Positions 52,027 through 63,695 of a stretch of 64,000 bases of DNA are shown piece by piece; the first letter of the stretch is position 1, and the number at the start of each line of letters is the position of its first letter. The notes below the pieces were generated by a model. That model saw only the letters and a list, made by a program, of their open reading frames with translations. It ran no database searches and was not told where the DNA came from. Source of the DNA: Yersinia mollaretii ATCC 43969. Its GTDB lineage: Bacteria > Pseudomonadota > Gammaproteobacteria > Enterobacterales > Enterobacteriaceae. The stretch is from assembly GCF_013282725.1 (NCBI RefSeq), contig NZ_CP054043.1:1116001-1180000 (forward strand), written 5' to 3'. The position numbers and the translations under genes were made by a program.

Positions 52027-54021
52027 ATGTTCGAAGACCAAGACACATCGATCCTCAATACCTATTTTGGTACCCATAGCCCTTTTTGGCGACTTGCTTT
52101 TGACAGCCAAGCCTTAGAGTTATCTGCAATTAAAGGGACGACCAATATTGCAATTGCCCTTAATTCAGTTCAAACAATGAAAATCCGCAGCTTAACCGGT
52201 ATTACAACCAGTTTAGATGTCGAAATTGAAATTTATGGTCATCCACTTCATTTACATCTTGTTGGTCGCAAAATTAATGATAAAGAGTGGGGAGGAACTG
52301 CCTCCGCCTATGGGGATACCGAGTCTGTCGCTCGCGATCTCGTGGTGGGTCTTTCCTTTGCAGAGCAGGTTGTTTCTGAAGCGAACTCAGTTATCGTCAT
52401 TCTCGATAAAGATGGCTACGTCCAACGTTTTAATCACCTCAGCGAAGAGTATACCGGCAAAAAAGAGCAAGATGTCATTGGAAAAAATGTCTATGACCTA
52501 TTTATGACTGCCAAGGAGGGGGCGTCATCGCGTAAAAATATTGAAGGCTTCTTCCAGCGCGGGGCATCTTATGAAGTTGAACGTTGGATTAATACTGTAA
52601 AAGGGAAGCGCCTCTTCTTATTCCGCAATAAGTTTGTTCACAGTGGCAGTGGCAAAAATGAACGTTACCTTATCTGCTCGGGTACTGATATTACCAAAGA
52701 GAGGCGTGCTCAAGAGCGCCTTAGGATTTTAGCCAATACCGATATGATTACTGGCTTACCTAATCGTCATGCGATTCATGAGCGGATTAATAGCGCAATC
52801 CAAACTCGCGGTGAGACCTCGGTGGGTATTATTTACCTCGATCTCGATAACTTTAAAAAAGTGAATGACCATTACGGCCATATGTTTGGTGACCGATTAC
52901 TTAAAGATGTTTCATTGGCGATTTTAAGTTGTTTAGAGGAAAACGAAATGCTTGCCCGGTTGGGTGGCGATGAATTTATTGTACTGGTTGAAAATGCCTC
53001 TCTGACTGAGCTAGAGGCCACCACACAGCGCATTCTCAACCGAATGAAATCGCCTTTTAGAGTGGGATTGATTGAGGTATACACTGGCTGCTCTATTGGC
53101 ATTGCATTATGCCCTGAGCACGGCGACACACTGGAAAATATTATCCGCAGTGCGGATACAGCCATGTACACCGCGAAAGAAAATGGAAAGCGAACCTATT
53201 CAATCTTTTCACAAGAGATGAATAAAAAAGTCTCTGAATATGTGTGGCTAGATACAAATTTGCGTAAAGGTTTGGAACAGCATCAGCTACAAGTCTTTTA
53301 CCAACCCAAAATATCGACACAAACCGGTAAAGTACACAGTGTCGAAGCATTAGTACGATGGCGATCGCCGGAGCGCGGCTTAATCGCGCCTCTAGAGTTT
53401 ATCTCATATGCGGAAGAGTCTGGGCTAATCGGGCCGCTAGGTAAATGGGTTCTGCAAACGTCAATGCAGCAGGCGGTCGATTGGAAAAATCGAGGAATTA
53501 ATTTGCGGGTCGCGGTCAATGTCTCTGCTCGGCAATTAATTGATGAGGCGATCGTCACCAGTTTTATTGAGTCACTTGAAGCCAGCAAGCTGGAGTCTAG
53601 TTTAGTTGATGTGGAACTCACCGAAAGTTGCTTAATAGATGACGAAGATGCTGCTATCAACATCATGAAACAGTTGCGCCACTTAGGGGCTCAGGTTCAT
53701 TTAGATGATTTTGGTACCGGCTATTCTTCACTCTCCCAATTAGCACGTATCCCAATTGATGCCATTAAGCTGGACCAAAGCTTTGTGCGCGGAATTGATA
53801 ATAATCCCATTTCACAATCTCTAGTTCGAGCCATTATCGTTGTCGCCGAGGCCCTTAAAATGCGGGTTATTGCCGAAGGGGTGGAGACGCCAGGAGAAGA
53901 GGAGTTCTTGGACTCTATTGGCATTGATGAAAAACAGGGATTCCTTTATGCCAAACCAATGCCCGCAGATGAACTGGAGCATTGGCTGGTAACACAGCAC
54001 CCTCACTTTTTACTGGATTAG
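52027..54021 (+). CDS. rpfR: PAS-GGDEF-EAL cyclic-di-GMP enzyme, RpfR/PdeR (Gmr) type
   Basis: A 664-residue soluble protein: an N-terminal domain (1-95) at the position where RpfR binds RpfF, a PAS domain (about 112-225) that senses DSF fatty acids in RpfR, GGDEF (about 235-395, intact GGDEF at 313-317) and EAL (about 405-655). All phosphodiesterase residues are visible: E440 in EAL, N498, E530, D560-D561, then IKLDQSF, AEGVET and KQGFLYAKP. The GGGGGA ribosome binding site fits the ATG. The same architecture is called PdeR (YciR/Gmr) in E. coli, where it controls curli through MlrA. The RpfF-type synthase gene next door favours RpfR. Both half-reactions may be active. Confidence 0.85.
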   Translation: MFEDQDTSILNTYFGTHSPFWRLAFDSQALELSAIKGTTNIAIALNSVQTMKIRSLTGITTSLDVEIEIYGHPLHLHLVGRKINDKEWGGTASAYGDTESVARDLVVGLSFAEQVVSEANSVIVILDKDGYVQRFNHLSEEYTGKKEQDVIGKNVYDLFMTAKEGASSRKNIEGFFQRGASYEVERWINTVKGKRLFLFRNKFVHSGSGKNERYLICSGTDITKERRAQERLRILANTDMITGLPNRHAIHERINSAIQTRGETSVGIIYLDLDNFKKVNDHYGHMFGDRLLKDVSLAILSCLEENEMLARLGGDEFIVLVENASLTELEATTQRILNRMKSPFRVGLIEVYTGCSIGIALCPEHGDTLENIIRSADTAMYTAKENGKRTYSIFSQEMNKKVSEYVWLDTNLRKGLEQHQLQVFYQPKISTQTGKVHSVEALVRWRSPERGLIAPLEFISYAEESGLIGPLGKWVLQTSMQQAVDWKNRGINLRVAVNVSARQLIDEAIVTSFIESLEASKLESSLVDVELTESCLIDDEDAAINIMKQLRHLGAQVHLDDFGTGYSSLSQLARIPIDAIKLDQSFVRGIDNNPISQSLVRAIIVVAEALKMRVIAEGVETPGEEEFLDSIGIDEKQGFLYAKPMPADELEHWLVTQHPHFLLD

Positions 54022-54022
54022 G

Positions 54023-54048
54023 TGCCAAAAACTAGATTACTTTTGGCA
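54023..54048. terminator. Shared hairpin across the 3' ends of rpfR and rpfF
   Basis: TGCCAAAA at 54023-54030 pairs perfectly with TTTTGGCA at 54041-54048. The ten-base loop contains the rpfF stop codon, and the rpfR stop ends two bases before the stem. The A/T arms give a U-rich 3' side on both strands, so it can act as a bidirectional terminator. Confidence 0.65.
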
Positions 54049-54898
54049 TCGTCGAGGTATGGCGATCTTGCAACATAACCAAACGGTCAATATAGGCGAT
54101 ATCTTTTGGCTCAATAGAGAAAACAGAATCGACCCAATCTTCAGTAATATCCATTAATTCAGAACGTGTTAATTGCAAAACACGCTGCCGGACCCTAATC
54201 ATGGCTCTCATTCCATTAAGTTTAGGTCTGATGGTATCGATAAAGGTGCGAGTTGCCAGATACGCATCGCCCGGCTGAAATAATTTATCCACTAGTCCAC
54301 GGCTCTCATACCATTCAGCAGCATGGGATTCACCGGTCCAGATTAGCTGTTCAGCCACGCGCATTCCCGCTTTTCTCGCAACAAGTGAATACCCACCCAT
54401 GCCAGGAAATAAATTAAAAGCAATCTCTGGAAAACCCATTCTGGCGGTTGTCTGTGCCAGAACAAAATGATGGGCTAATGCGGCTTCAAATCCTCCTCCA
54501 AGTGCGCTGCCCTCAATCATCGCGATAGATATTGCTCCCGTATCAAACCCACGAGCAGCAGCATGAACACAATCCACGCAAGCGCGCGCATAGGCCATCA
54601 ATGTTTCACGCTTACGACTACGAATCATTTGTGCAAAAAAGCTTAAATCACCTCCCACATTAAACATATTGGGGACGACTGAGCCGGTCACCCAAAAATC
54701 AAACGGTAATTTTGACTCTTTAGCGGCCTGCACTAAGGTCATAATATTTTCAATTAATTCCAAGTTAAAGCAGGGGCGTGGATGAGCACGTAGTAACATC
54801 CACATGATATTGCGCTCCTCTTCATAATAAGCCGATATTTGAGATAAATGGCCGGCTTCAGTAAAAGGGCGGCAACTAGGCAAATTAATCATATTCAT
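54032..54898 (-). CDS. rpfF: RpfF-type DSF synthase (enoyl-CoA hydratase/thioesterase family)
   Basis: A 288-residue crotonase-fold protein. Blocks MFNVGGDLSFFAQMIR, EGSALGGGFEAALAHH, MGFPEIAFNLFPGMGGYS and the C-terminal DITEDWVDSVFSI...YIDRLVMLQDR match RpfF rather than housekeeping hydratases. The two glutamates essential in Xanthomonas RpfF (E141/E161) correspond to E138 and E158 with the same spacing of 20. RpfF makes cis-2-unsaturated fatty-acid signals from acyl-ACP in the cytoplasm. It is tail-to-tail with rpfR, as receptor and synthase genes are paired in Burkholderia and Cronobacter. Two ATGs (54898, 54892) are both possible starts. The chemical product is inferred. Confidence 0.85.
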   Translation of the reverse strand: MNMINLPSCRPFTEAGHLSQISAYYEEERNIMWMLLRAHPRPCFNLELIENIMTLVQAAKESKLPFDFWVTGSVVPNMFNVGGDLSFFAQMIRSRKRETLMAYARACVDCVHAAARGFDTGAISIAMIEGSALGGGFEAALAHHFVLAQTTARMGFPEIAFNLFPGMGGYSLVARKAGMRVAEQLIWTGESHAAEWYESRGLVDKLFQPGDAYLATRTFIDTIRPKLNGMRAMIRVRQRVLQLTRSELMDITEDWVDSVFSIEPKDIAYIDRLVMLQDRHTSTMPKVI

Positions 54899-55186
54899 AT
54901 TCCATCCAATGAGTTAGTTGAACATAGTGAGTCCCTTTTGAGCCTGATCTTCCTTGGGGAAGCACTTAAAATGCCGGAGTAGCGGCAATTCAAGCTGGCA
55001 GATAAATAGTGAATCACTCAATGAATAAATGATGGGGAAGTAGTAAAAATTTAAGCAGATGGAATGTTTGGGGTATCGTATATGTCATTCATAGAATATA
55101 TATTTTCGAGAGCGCGAAATTTCAGATGAAAAAAATATGTTATTGCAGATAAAATGCTGACTGAATTTTTTTCTAACGGATTTCTT

Positions 55187-56371
55187 ATGTTGCAGATTCT
55201 GCACTTTCTTCTGGCATTGATGACGATTGCAATACTGGCATTACTGGCTAGCCGTGATCGTAAAAACATCAGGCTACGATATATTTTTCAATTGCTGATG
55301 ATAGAAATTGCGCTAGCTTATTTCTTTTTACACTCGGAAAGTGGGTTAGGTGCAATCACCTATTTTGCTGGATTATTCGAAGTATTGATGAAATTTGCCG
55401 CAGTCGGCACGAGTTTTGTTTTTGGCAACATGAATGAGCAAGGATTAGCCTTTATATTCTTGAATGTTCTTTGCCCCATTATTTTCGTTTCTGCACTGAT
55501 TGGTATTTTACAGCATTTTCGCATATTGCCACTCATCATCCGGGTGGTAGGTACGTTGCTGTCTAAAGTTAATGGGATGGGCAAACTAGAGTCTTTTAAT
55601 GCCGTGAGTACATTGATCCTAGGGCAATCAGAGAACTTTATTGCCTATAAAGGAATTATTGCTGATATATCGCCGCGCAGAATGTACACCTTGGCAGCAA
55701 CCGCGATGTCGACAGTATCCATGTCAATAGTCAGTGCTTACATGACCATGCTCGAACCCAAGTTTGTGGTGACGGCGTTAATATTAAATATGTTTAGTAC
55801 GTTTATTATACTTTCTATTATTAACCCTTACACCGCCACCGAAGAACCTGAATTAAAGCTAAACAAACTTCACGAAGACCAAAGTTTTTTTGAAATGTTG
55901 GGGGAATATATTCTGGCCGGATTTAAAATTGCAATGATTATAGCCGCAATGTTAATCGGGTTTATTGCCATCATTTCTGCTATTAATGCTTTATTTAGCA
56001 GCTTATTCCACATCAGTTTTCAGGGTGTGCTGGGGTATCTATTTTACCCACTGGCATTCCTGATTGGCATCCCGGCTCAAGATGCCTTGCAGGCAGGGAG
56101 TATTATGGCGACCAAACTGGTAGCCAATGAATTTGTTGCCATGATTGAGCTGAAAAAGGTTGCGGCTGAAATGACGCCACGCGGCTTAGGCATTCTCTCT
56201 GTGTTTTTAGTCTCTTTTGCTAACTTTGCTTCGATTGGAATAGTTGCAGGTGCCATTAAGGGGCTAAACGAAAAACAGGGTAACGTGGTTTCACGATTTG
56301 GGTTAAAGCTGGTATATGGTTCAACATTAGTCAGCTTACTTTCCGCCGCCATTGCTGGGCTGATTTTGTAG
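55187..56371 (+). CDS. CNT-family nucleoside transporter (NupX/PsuT-like)
   Basis: A 394-residue inner-membrane protein with about ten spans. The concentrative nucleoside transporter motifs are visible: [22 protein letters not shown] (the GQSEN substrate loop) and the C-terminal [24 protein letters not shown]. The family imports nucleosides with H+ or Na+. The [10 protein letters not shown] form is that of the YeiM/YeiJ/PsuT group. The ATG at 55187 is used because it starts at the first membrane helix; an upstream in-frame ATG at 55154 has no ribosome binding site. It is divergent from rpfF. Confidence 0.88.
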   Translation: MLQILHFLLALMTIAILALLASRDRKNIRLRYIFQLLMIEIALAYFFLHSESGLGAITYFAGLFEVLMKFAAVGTSFVFGNMNEQGLAFIFLNVLCPIIFVSALIGILQHFRILPLIIRVVGTLLSKVNGMGKLESFNAVSTLILGQSENFIAYKGIIADISPRRMYTLAATAMSTVSMSIVSAYMTMLEPKFVVTALILNMFSTFIILSIINPYTATEEPELKLNKLHEDQSFFEMLGEYILAGFKIAMIIAAMLIGFIAIISAINALFSSLFHISFQGVLGYLFYPLAFLIGIPAQDALQAGSIMATKLVANEFVAMIELKKVAAEMTPRGLGILSVFLVSFANFASIGIVAGAIKGLNEKQGNVVSRFGLKLVYGSTLVSLLSAAIAGLIL

Positions 56372-56395
56372 CCAAACATATTAGATGATGCTCTC

Positions 56396-56430
56396 GGCCT
56401 TTTACCTCTCGTCATTAGAGATAAAAGGCC
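56396..56430. terminator. Hairpin between convergent transporter and lipoprotein genes
   Basis: GGCCTTTTACCTCT at 56396-56409 pairs with AGAGATAAAAGGCC at 56417-56430, with one mismatch on the plus strand that is a G-U wobble on the minus strand. It sits between two converging genes and probably ends both transcripts. Confidence 0.6.
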
Positions 56431-56455
56431 AGACACTCGCGCTAGAAGTTCACTG

Positions 56456-56920
56456 CTAAAAATCGACGCATACAGGGGTATCAACACGCATCACAGACTC
56501 TTGCGCAAACTGTTGTTTATAGTGAGAGCGCAGAGATTCAATGTCAGCGTCTTTATCATTCTTATGGATTAGCACCAACGCCTTACTGCTCTCTTTGGCG
56601 ACACGGCCATCATTTCCTAGCCATTGTCCTTTGGCATCAATGACAGTCAGACCCTCTTTAAAACGGCTGGTCACATGATTATCAACAAAAGTTTGCCATT
56701 CCACCGGAGAAATGGCCGAGCCATGAGGGCGGTTCAAGCCGAAATAGAGTGTCGTCTGTGCCATCGGTTCACCTTTAATACAGGCCGGAGGTGAAACTTT
56801 TGCTATTGCTGTGTCTGTATGGGCAGGGTGATCAACGCAGCCACTCAGTAATACTCCAACGGACATCATGCCGGTAAACAATACCGCGCGATAGTGGAAC
56901 CGATTAACACACTTATCCAT
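56456..56920 (-). CDS. Small lipoprotein, DUF3574-like
   Basis: A 154-residue protein starting MDKCVNRFHYRAV. A lipoprotein signal ends in VLLSGC, whose Cys would be lipidated. The mature part has TTLYFGLNRPHGSAISPVEWQTFVDNHVTSRF and GLTVIDAKGQWLGNDG, which I associate with DUF3574. The function is unknown. The ATG at 56920 is preferred to a TTG two codons upstream. Cysteines in PPACIKGE and TPVCVDF could form a disulfide. Confidence 0.75.
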   Translation of the reverse strand: MDKCVNRFHYRAVLFTGMMSVGVLLSGCVDHPAHTDTAIAKVSPPACIKGEPMAQTTLYFGLNRPHGSAISPVEWQTFVDNHVTSRFKEGLTVIDAKGQWLGNDGRVAKESSKALVLIHKNDKDADIESLRSHYKQQFAQESVMRVDTPVCVDF

Positions 56921-57225
56921 GAACAAATCTCACTGAAATAAAAGATAAAAACTACCATCGGATAAGAAACTCTGCAATCAGGCGGATAAATCATAAGATA
57001 GGTTCGGTTACCCCGTCCTGAACCTAAATCGTCATTTTTTGACCTAAAATTATTAATGACAAATAATGAGTGTCTTTAATTTTTAACTATAAATATTAGA
57101 TTGATAGATAAAAAATTGATTAGATTAAATAATCATAAACAGATGACTTAGAAAATCTCAGGCGCAGCAATCGATCTGAATGATTACTCTGCGGCCATTG
57201 CAGCCCTTAAGAAATTTGACTCATT
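56921..57225. other. AT-rich spacer between divergent genes
   Basis: About 305 bp, strongly AT-rich around 57060-57150, between the lipoprotein gene and yicG. It should contain both promoters. I see no further gene or repeat. Confidence 0.4.
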
Positions 57226-57843
57226 ATGCTACTTAGCGTTCTTTATATTATTGGTATTACAGCCGAGGCCATGACAGGAGCGCTGGCTGCCGGTCGTCGT
57301 CAAATGGATATGTTTGGTGTCATTATCATTGCGTCTGCCACGGCAATCGGCGGTGGTTCGGTCAGAGATATGTTGCTGGGCCATTATCCACTCGGTTGGG
57401 TTAAGCATCCTGAATACATTGTGATTGTCGCTGTTGCTGCAATTGTGACAACTTGGATGGCACCTTTAATGAAACACTTGCGGCACTTGTTTCTCGTGCT
57501 TGATGCTATTGGGCTGATTGTTTTTTCCATTATTGGTGCACAAATTGCCCTCGATATGGGCCACAGTACGATTATTGCCGCTATTGCTGCGGTGATTACT
57601 GGTGTCTTTGGTGGTGTCCTACGCGATATGTTTTGTAACTGCATCCCATTGGTGTTTCAGAAAGAGATCTATGCTGGCATCTCATTTGCTGCAGCCTGGA
57701 TCTACATCGCCCTGCAATACACGCCGTTGTCCCATAATTGGGTGATTATCATTACTCTGATCACTGGGCTAAGCGCACGATTGTTGGCATTAAGGTTCCG
57801 CTTAGGTTTGCCCGTCTTCAAATATGAGCACTCAGAGCACTGA
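57226..57843 (+). CDS. yicG: TRIC-type membrane protein YicG
   Basis: A 205-residue inner-membrane protein with seven hydrophobic segments and two internal repeats (UPF0126/TRIC fold). Each repeat carries a glycine-rich motif: [18 protein letters not shown] and [20 protein letters not shown]. Prokaryotic TRIC channels conduct monovalent cations; the physiological role is not established. It sits convergent to ligB, as in E. coli. Confidence 0.92.
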   Translation: MLLSVLYIIGITAEAMTGALAAGRRQMDMFGVIIIASATAIGGGSVRDMLLGHYPLGWVKHPEYIVIVAVAAIVTTWMAPLMKHLRHLFLVLDAIGLIVFSIIGAQIALDMGHSTIIAAIAAVITGVFGGVLRDMFCNCIPLVFQKEIYAGISFAAAWIYIALQYTPLSHNWVIIITLITGLSARLLALRFRLGLPVFKYEHSEH

Positions 57844-57862
57844 ACTGGTGCCCGCAGAAGCT

Positions 57863-59602
<1,740 letters not shown>

Positions 59603-59810
59603 TTATCCGTCGAAGACCAAAAACGTTAAATGCGCAGATGGCCGAACAATACTTTTATAGTTGCTGCAACGAGCCGAAATTACGCAATCCTTCCCGCAAA
59701 ATTAGAAAATCGGGCTGTTTATTGACAAAACATTCGGGTGAAATGCGTTGTAACGCTGCATGACGCGTAGCAGCCGTGTATACTGTGCGGAGATTCACAC
59801 TTCTGCTTTC

Positions 59811-59889
59811 TATATACACCCAAAGTAATTGGAGTTGCAGGTAGACCGCGAGCGAACACCGCCGCAACTTCAAGAAAGAAGGGTATATC
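59811..59889. repeat. Internally deleted ERIC element in the gmk leader
   Basis: The ends match the full ERIC element at 1535-1662: ACCCAAAGTAATTGGAGTTGCAGG on the left is the counterpart of its ...TTGCAGGTAG end, and CAACTTCAAG with GGGTATAT forms the right end. About 50 central bases are missing. GAGTTGC and GCAACTTC can pair, so the gmk transcript would fold this copy into a hairpin. It ends 24 bp before the gmk start. Confidence 0.7.
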
Positions 59890-59904
59890 AACCTAATCAA
59901 CTGA

Positions 59905-60537
<633 letters not shown>

Positions 60538-60591
60538 AGAGAGTTTCAGTATCATGCCCCGTCATTTCGTCACCTGTGGAGTAGCAGAATT

Positions 60592-60867
60592 ATGGCACGC
60601 GTAACTGTTCAAGACGCTGTAGAGAAAATTGGTAACCGTTTTGACCTGGTGTTGGTCGCTGCTCGTCGGGCACGTCAAATCTAGTCCGGCGGCAAAGACG
60701 CACTGGTTCCAGAAGAGAACGATAAAGTTACTGTGATTGCGCTGCGCGAAATCGAAGAAGGTCTGATTACTAATCAGATTCTCGATGTTCGTGAACGCCA
60801 AGAGCAGCAAGAGCAGGAAGCCGCAGAGATCCAAGCGGTTACCGCGATTGCTGAAGGTCGTCGTTAA
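60592..60867 (+). pseudogene. rpoZ: RNA polymerase omega subunit gene with in-frame amber codon
   Basis: The frame encodes [20 protein letters not shown] and onward to RRARQI, then a TAG at 60682-60684 (codon 31). After it the same frame continues without change through [14 protein letters not shown] and [11 protein letters not shown] to AIAEGRR and TAA at 60865. The full frame has 91 codons, exactly the E. coli length, and the stop stands where relatives have Gln, so CAG to TAG is the simplest explanation. The product would be a 30-residue fragment. Omega helps assemble RNA polymerase and forms ppGpp site 1. A real nonsense mutation, nonsense suppression or a sequence error are all possible. 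Confidence 0.9.
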
Positions 60868-60885
60868 TTAGACTGCGAGTCTGCC

Positions 60886-62988
60886 TTGTACCTGTTTGAA
60901 AGCCTGAATCTGCTGATTCAACGTTACCTGCCAGAGGAGCAGATTAAGCGCCTCAAACAGGCATATCTTGTTGCACGTGATGCTCACGAGGGTCAGACAC
61001 GCTCCAGCGGTGAGCCTTATATCACTCACCCGGTTGCTGTGGCCTGTATTCTCGCGGAGATGCGGCTCGATTACGAAACTTTAATGGCGGCACTGTTACA
61101 TGACGTCATTGAAGACACCCCTGCTACATATCAAGATATGGAGCAGCTATTTGGGAAGAGCGTAGCCGAGTTGGTCGAGGGTGTCTCTAAACTCGACAAG
61201 CTGAACTTCCGTGATAAAAAAGAAGCTCAGGCGGAGAACTTCCGCAAAATGATCATGGCGATGGTGCAGGATATCCGCGTCATTTTGATCAAACTGGCTG
61301 ACCGCACACATAACATGCGAACACTGGGTTCCTTACGTCCAGATAAGCGTCGCCGTATTGCCCGCGAAACCCTTGAAATATATAGTCCACTGGCCCATCG
61401 GCTAGGTATTCACCATTTAAAAACCGAGCTGGAAGAGCTGGGTTTTGAAGCACTCTACCCCAATCGCTATCGCGTCATAAAAGAAGTGGTAAAAGCCGCG
61501 CGCGGTAACCGCAAAGAGATGATTCAGAAAATCTTGGCGGAGATTGAAGGGCGTCTGACGGAAGCAGGGATTCCTTGTCGAGTCAGTGGTCGTGAAAAGC
61601 ATCTCTATTCCATCTATTGCAAGATGAACCTGAAAGAGCAGCGTTTTCACTCCATCATGGATATCTATGCTTTCCGGGTTATCGTCAAAGAAGTCGATAC
61701 TTGCTATCGTGTGTTGGGTCAGGCTCATAGCCTGTACAAACCCCGCCCCGGTCGAGTCAAAGACTATATCGCCATCCCTAAAGCTAACGGCTATCAATCA
61801 CTGCATACCTCATTAATTGGCCCTCATGGGGTGCCGGTCGAGGTGCAAATCCGTACTGAAGATATGGATCAGATGGCCGAAATGGGGGTTGCGGCACACT
61901 GGGCTTATAAAGAGCAGGGTGAATCCGGCACCACCGCACAAATCCGCGCTCAGCGCTGGATGCAGAGTTTGCTGGAGTTACAGCAAAGTGCGGGCAGCTC
62001 ATTTGAATTTATTGAAAGCGTGAAATCTGATCTTTTCCCTGATGAGATTTACGTTTTCACCCCGGAAGGTCGCATTGTTGAGCTACCTGCCGGTGCGACA
62101 CCGGTCGATTTTGCCTATGCAGTGCATACCGATATCGGTCATGCCTGTGTGGGTGCGCGTGTTGACCGCCAACCCTACCCGCTTTCTCAGCCCCTGAGCA
62201 GTGGTCAGACAGTTGAGATCATTACTGCGCCGGGCGCACGGCCCAATGCCGCATGGCTGAATTTTGTTGTCAGTTCAAAAGCACGCGCCAAAATTCGTCA
62301 GTTACTGAAAAACCTGAAACGTGATGAATCGGTGAGCCTTGGCCGTCGGTTACTGAATCATGCATTAGGTAATGGCCGTAAACTGGCTGATATTTCTGAA
62401 GAAAATATCAAGCATGAGTTGGACCGCATGAAGCTGGCGACCTTGGATGATTTGCTGGCAGAAATTGGTCTGGGCAATGCAATGAGTGTCGTGGTGGCTA
62501 AAAACCTGTTGGGTGACCCCTCCACGCTAGCCACTTCCGGGACACGCAATCTGGCCATCAAAGGCGCTGATGGCGTATTGATTACCTTTGCCAAGTGCTG
62601 CCGCCCTATTCCGGGTGACCCCATTATTGCCCATATCAGTCCGGGTAAGGGGTTGGTCATCCATCACGAATCCTGTCGTAACATCCGTGGCTACCAGAAA
62701 GAGCCTGAGAAGTTTATGGCGGTTGAGTGGGATCAGGAGACCGAGCAAGAGTTTATCGCTGAAATTAAAGTCGATATGTTCAACCAACAAGGTGCGCTGG
62801 CAAATCTTACGGCGGCAATTAATGCAGCCGAATCTAATATTCAGAGTCTGAATACTGAAGAGAAAGATGGTCGGGTATATAGTGCCTTTATTCGCCTGAC
62901 TACCCGTGACCGGGTCCATCTGGCCAACATTATGCGTAAAATTCGTATCATGCCGGATGTGGTTAAAGTCAGCCGTAATCGTAATTAA
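60886..62988 (+). CDS. spoT: Bifunctional (p)ppGpp synthetase/hydrolase SpoT
   Basis: A 700-residue RSH protein. The HD hydrolase domain shows YITHPVAVACILAEM and LLHDVIEDTPATYQDME. The synthetase region includes GRVKDYIAIPKANGYQSLHT. TGS (EIYVFTPEGRIVELPAGATPVDFAYAVH region, beginning DEIYVFTP), a zinc-finger-like segment (FAKCCRPIPGD) and a C-terminal ACT domain follow. In E. coli it mainly degrades (p)ppGpp. The start is TTG, as in E. coli spoT, 18 bp after rpoZ. The rpoZ amber codon could reduce its expression by polarity. Confidence 0.97.
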   Translation: MYLFESLNLLIQRYLPEEQIKRLKQAYLVARDAHEGQTRSSGEPYITHPVAVACILAEMRLDYETLMAALLHDVIEDTPATYQDMEQLFGKSVAELVEGVSKLDKLNFRDKKEAQAENFRKMIMAMVQDIRVILIKLADRTHNMRTLGSLRPDKRRRIARETLEIYSPLAHRLGIHHLKTELEELGFEALYPNRYRVIKEVVKAARGNRKEMIQKILAEIEGRLTEAGIPCRVSGREKHLYSIYCKMNLKEQRFHSIMDIYAFRVIVKEVDTCYRVLGQAHSLYKPRPGRVKDYIAIPKANGYQSLHTSLIGPHGVPVEVQIRTEDMDQMAEMGVAAHWAYKEQGESGTTAQIRAQRWMQSLLELQQSAGSSFEFIESVKSDLFPDEIYVFTPEGRIVELPAGATPVDFAYAVHTDIGHACVGARVDRQPYPLSQPLSSGQTVEIITAPGARPNAAWLNFVVSSKARAKIRQLLKNLKRDESVSLGRRLLNHALGNGRKLADISEENIKHELDRMKLATLDDLLAEIGLGNAMSVVVAKNLLGDPSTLATSGTRNLAIKGADGVLITFAKCCRPIPGDPIIAHISPGKGLVIHHESCRNIRGYQKEPEKFMAVEWDQETEQEFIAEIKVDMFNQQGALANLTAAINAAESNIQSLNTEEKDGRVYSAFIRLTTRDRVHLANIMRKIRIMPDVVKVSRNRN

Positions 62989-62993
62989 CGCCT

Positions 62994-63695
62994 ATGAATC
63001 CTCAACGCTATGCGCGGATTTGTGAAATGCTGGCAACCAGACAGCCGGATCTGACGGTCTGTCTGGAGCAAGTACATAAACCCCATAATGTATCCGCAAT
63101 TATTCGCACAGCTGATGCCGTCGGTATCCATCAAGTCCATGCCATTTGGCCCAGTACCGAAATGTATACCCGGCTCTCTGCTGCTGCCGGTAGCAATAGC
63201 TGGGTACAGGTCAAAACTCACCCCCATATCACCGATGCCATTGCCCATCTGAAATCGCAGGGTATGCAGATACTGGCGACACATTTATCTGATAAGGCTG
63301 TGGATTTTCGCGAAATCGACTATACCCGCCCCACCTGTATTTTGATGGGGCAGGAGAAAACCGGTATCTCTGAAGAAGCCTTGGCGCTGGCGGATCAAGA
63401 CATCATTATTCCGATGATCGGCATGGTGCAATCCCTGAATGTCTCCGTCGCTTCCGCGCTCATTTTGTATGAAGCCCAACGGCAGCGGCAAAATGCGGGC
63501 ATGTATCAGCGGGCGCAGAGTGTCCTCCCCCTTGTTGAGCAACAGCGGCTTCTGTTTGAGGGCGGTTACCCCGTGTTGGCGCAGGTTGCCAAGCGAAAAG
63601 GACTTCCTCAGCCCCCTATTGATGAGCAGGGCCAGATTATTGCCGATCCGCAGTGGTGGTCTGCCATGCAATCCACGGAACGGAGTCTTAAATGA
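62994..63695 (+). CDS. trmH: tRNA (guanosine-18-2'-O)-methyltransferase
   Basis: A 233-residue SPOUT methyltransferase that makes Gm18 in the D loop of tRNAs. Motif 1 is NVSAIIRTADAVGIHQVHA with the catalytic Arg, motif 2 is LMGQEKTGISEEAL and motif 3 is IPMIGMVQSLNVSVASALI. It lies five bases after spoT and overlaps recG by four bases (ATGA). It is the second SPOUT enzyme in the window, besides trmL. Confidence 0.97.
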   Translation: MNPQRYARICEMLATRQPDLTVCLEQVHKPHNVSAIIRTADAVGIHQVHAIWPSTEMYTRLSAAAGSNSWVQVKTHPHITDAIAHLKSQGMQILATHLSDKAVDFREIDYTRPTCILMGQEKTGISEEALALADQDIIIPMIGMVQSLNVSVASALILYEAQRQRQNAGMYQRAQSVLPLVEQQRLLFEGGYPVLAQVAKRKGLPQPPIDEQGQIIADPQWWSAMQSTERSLK

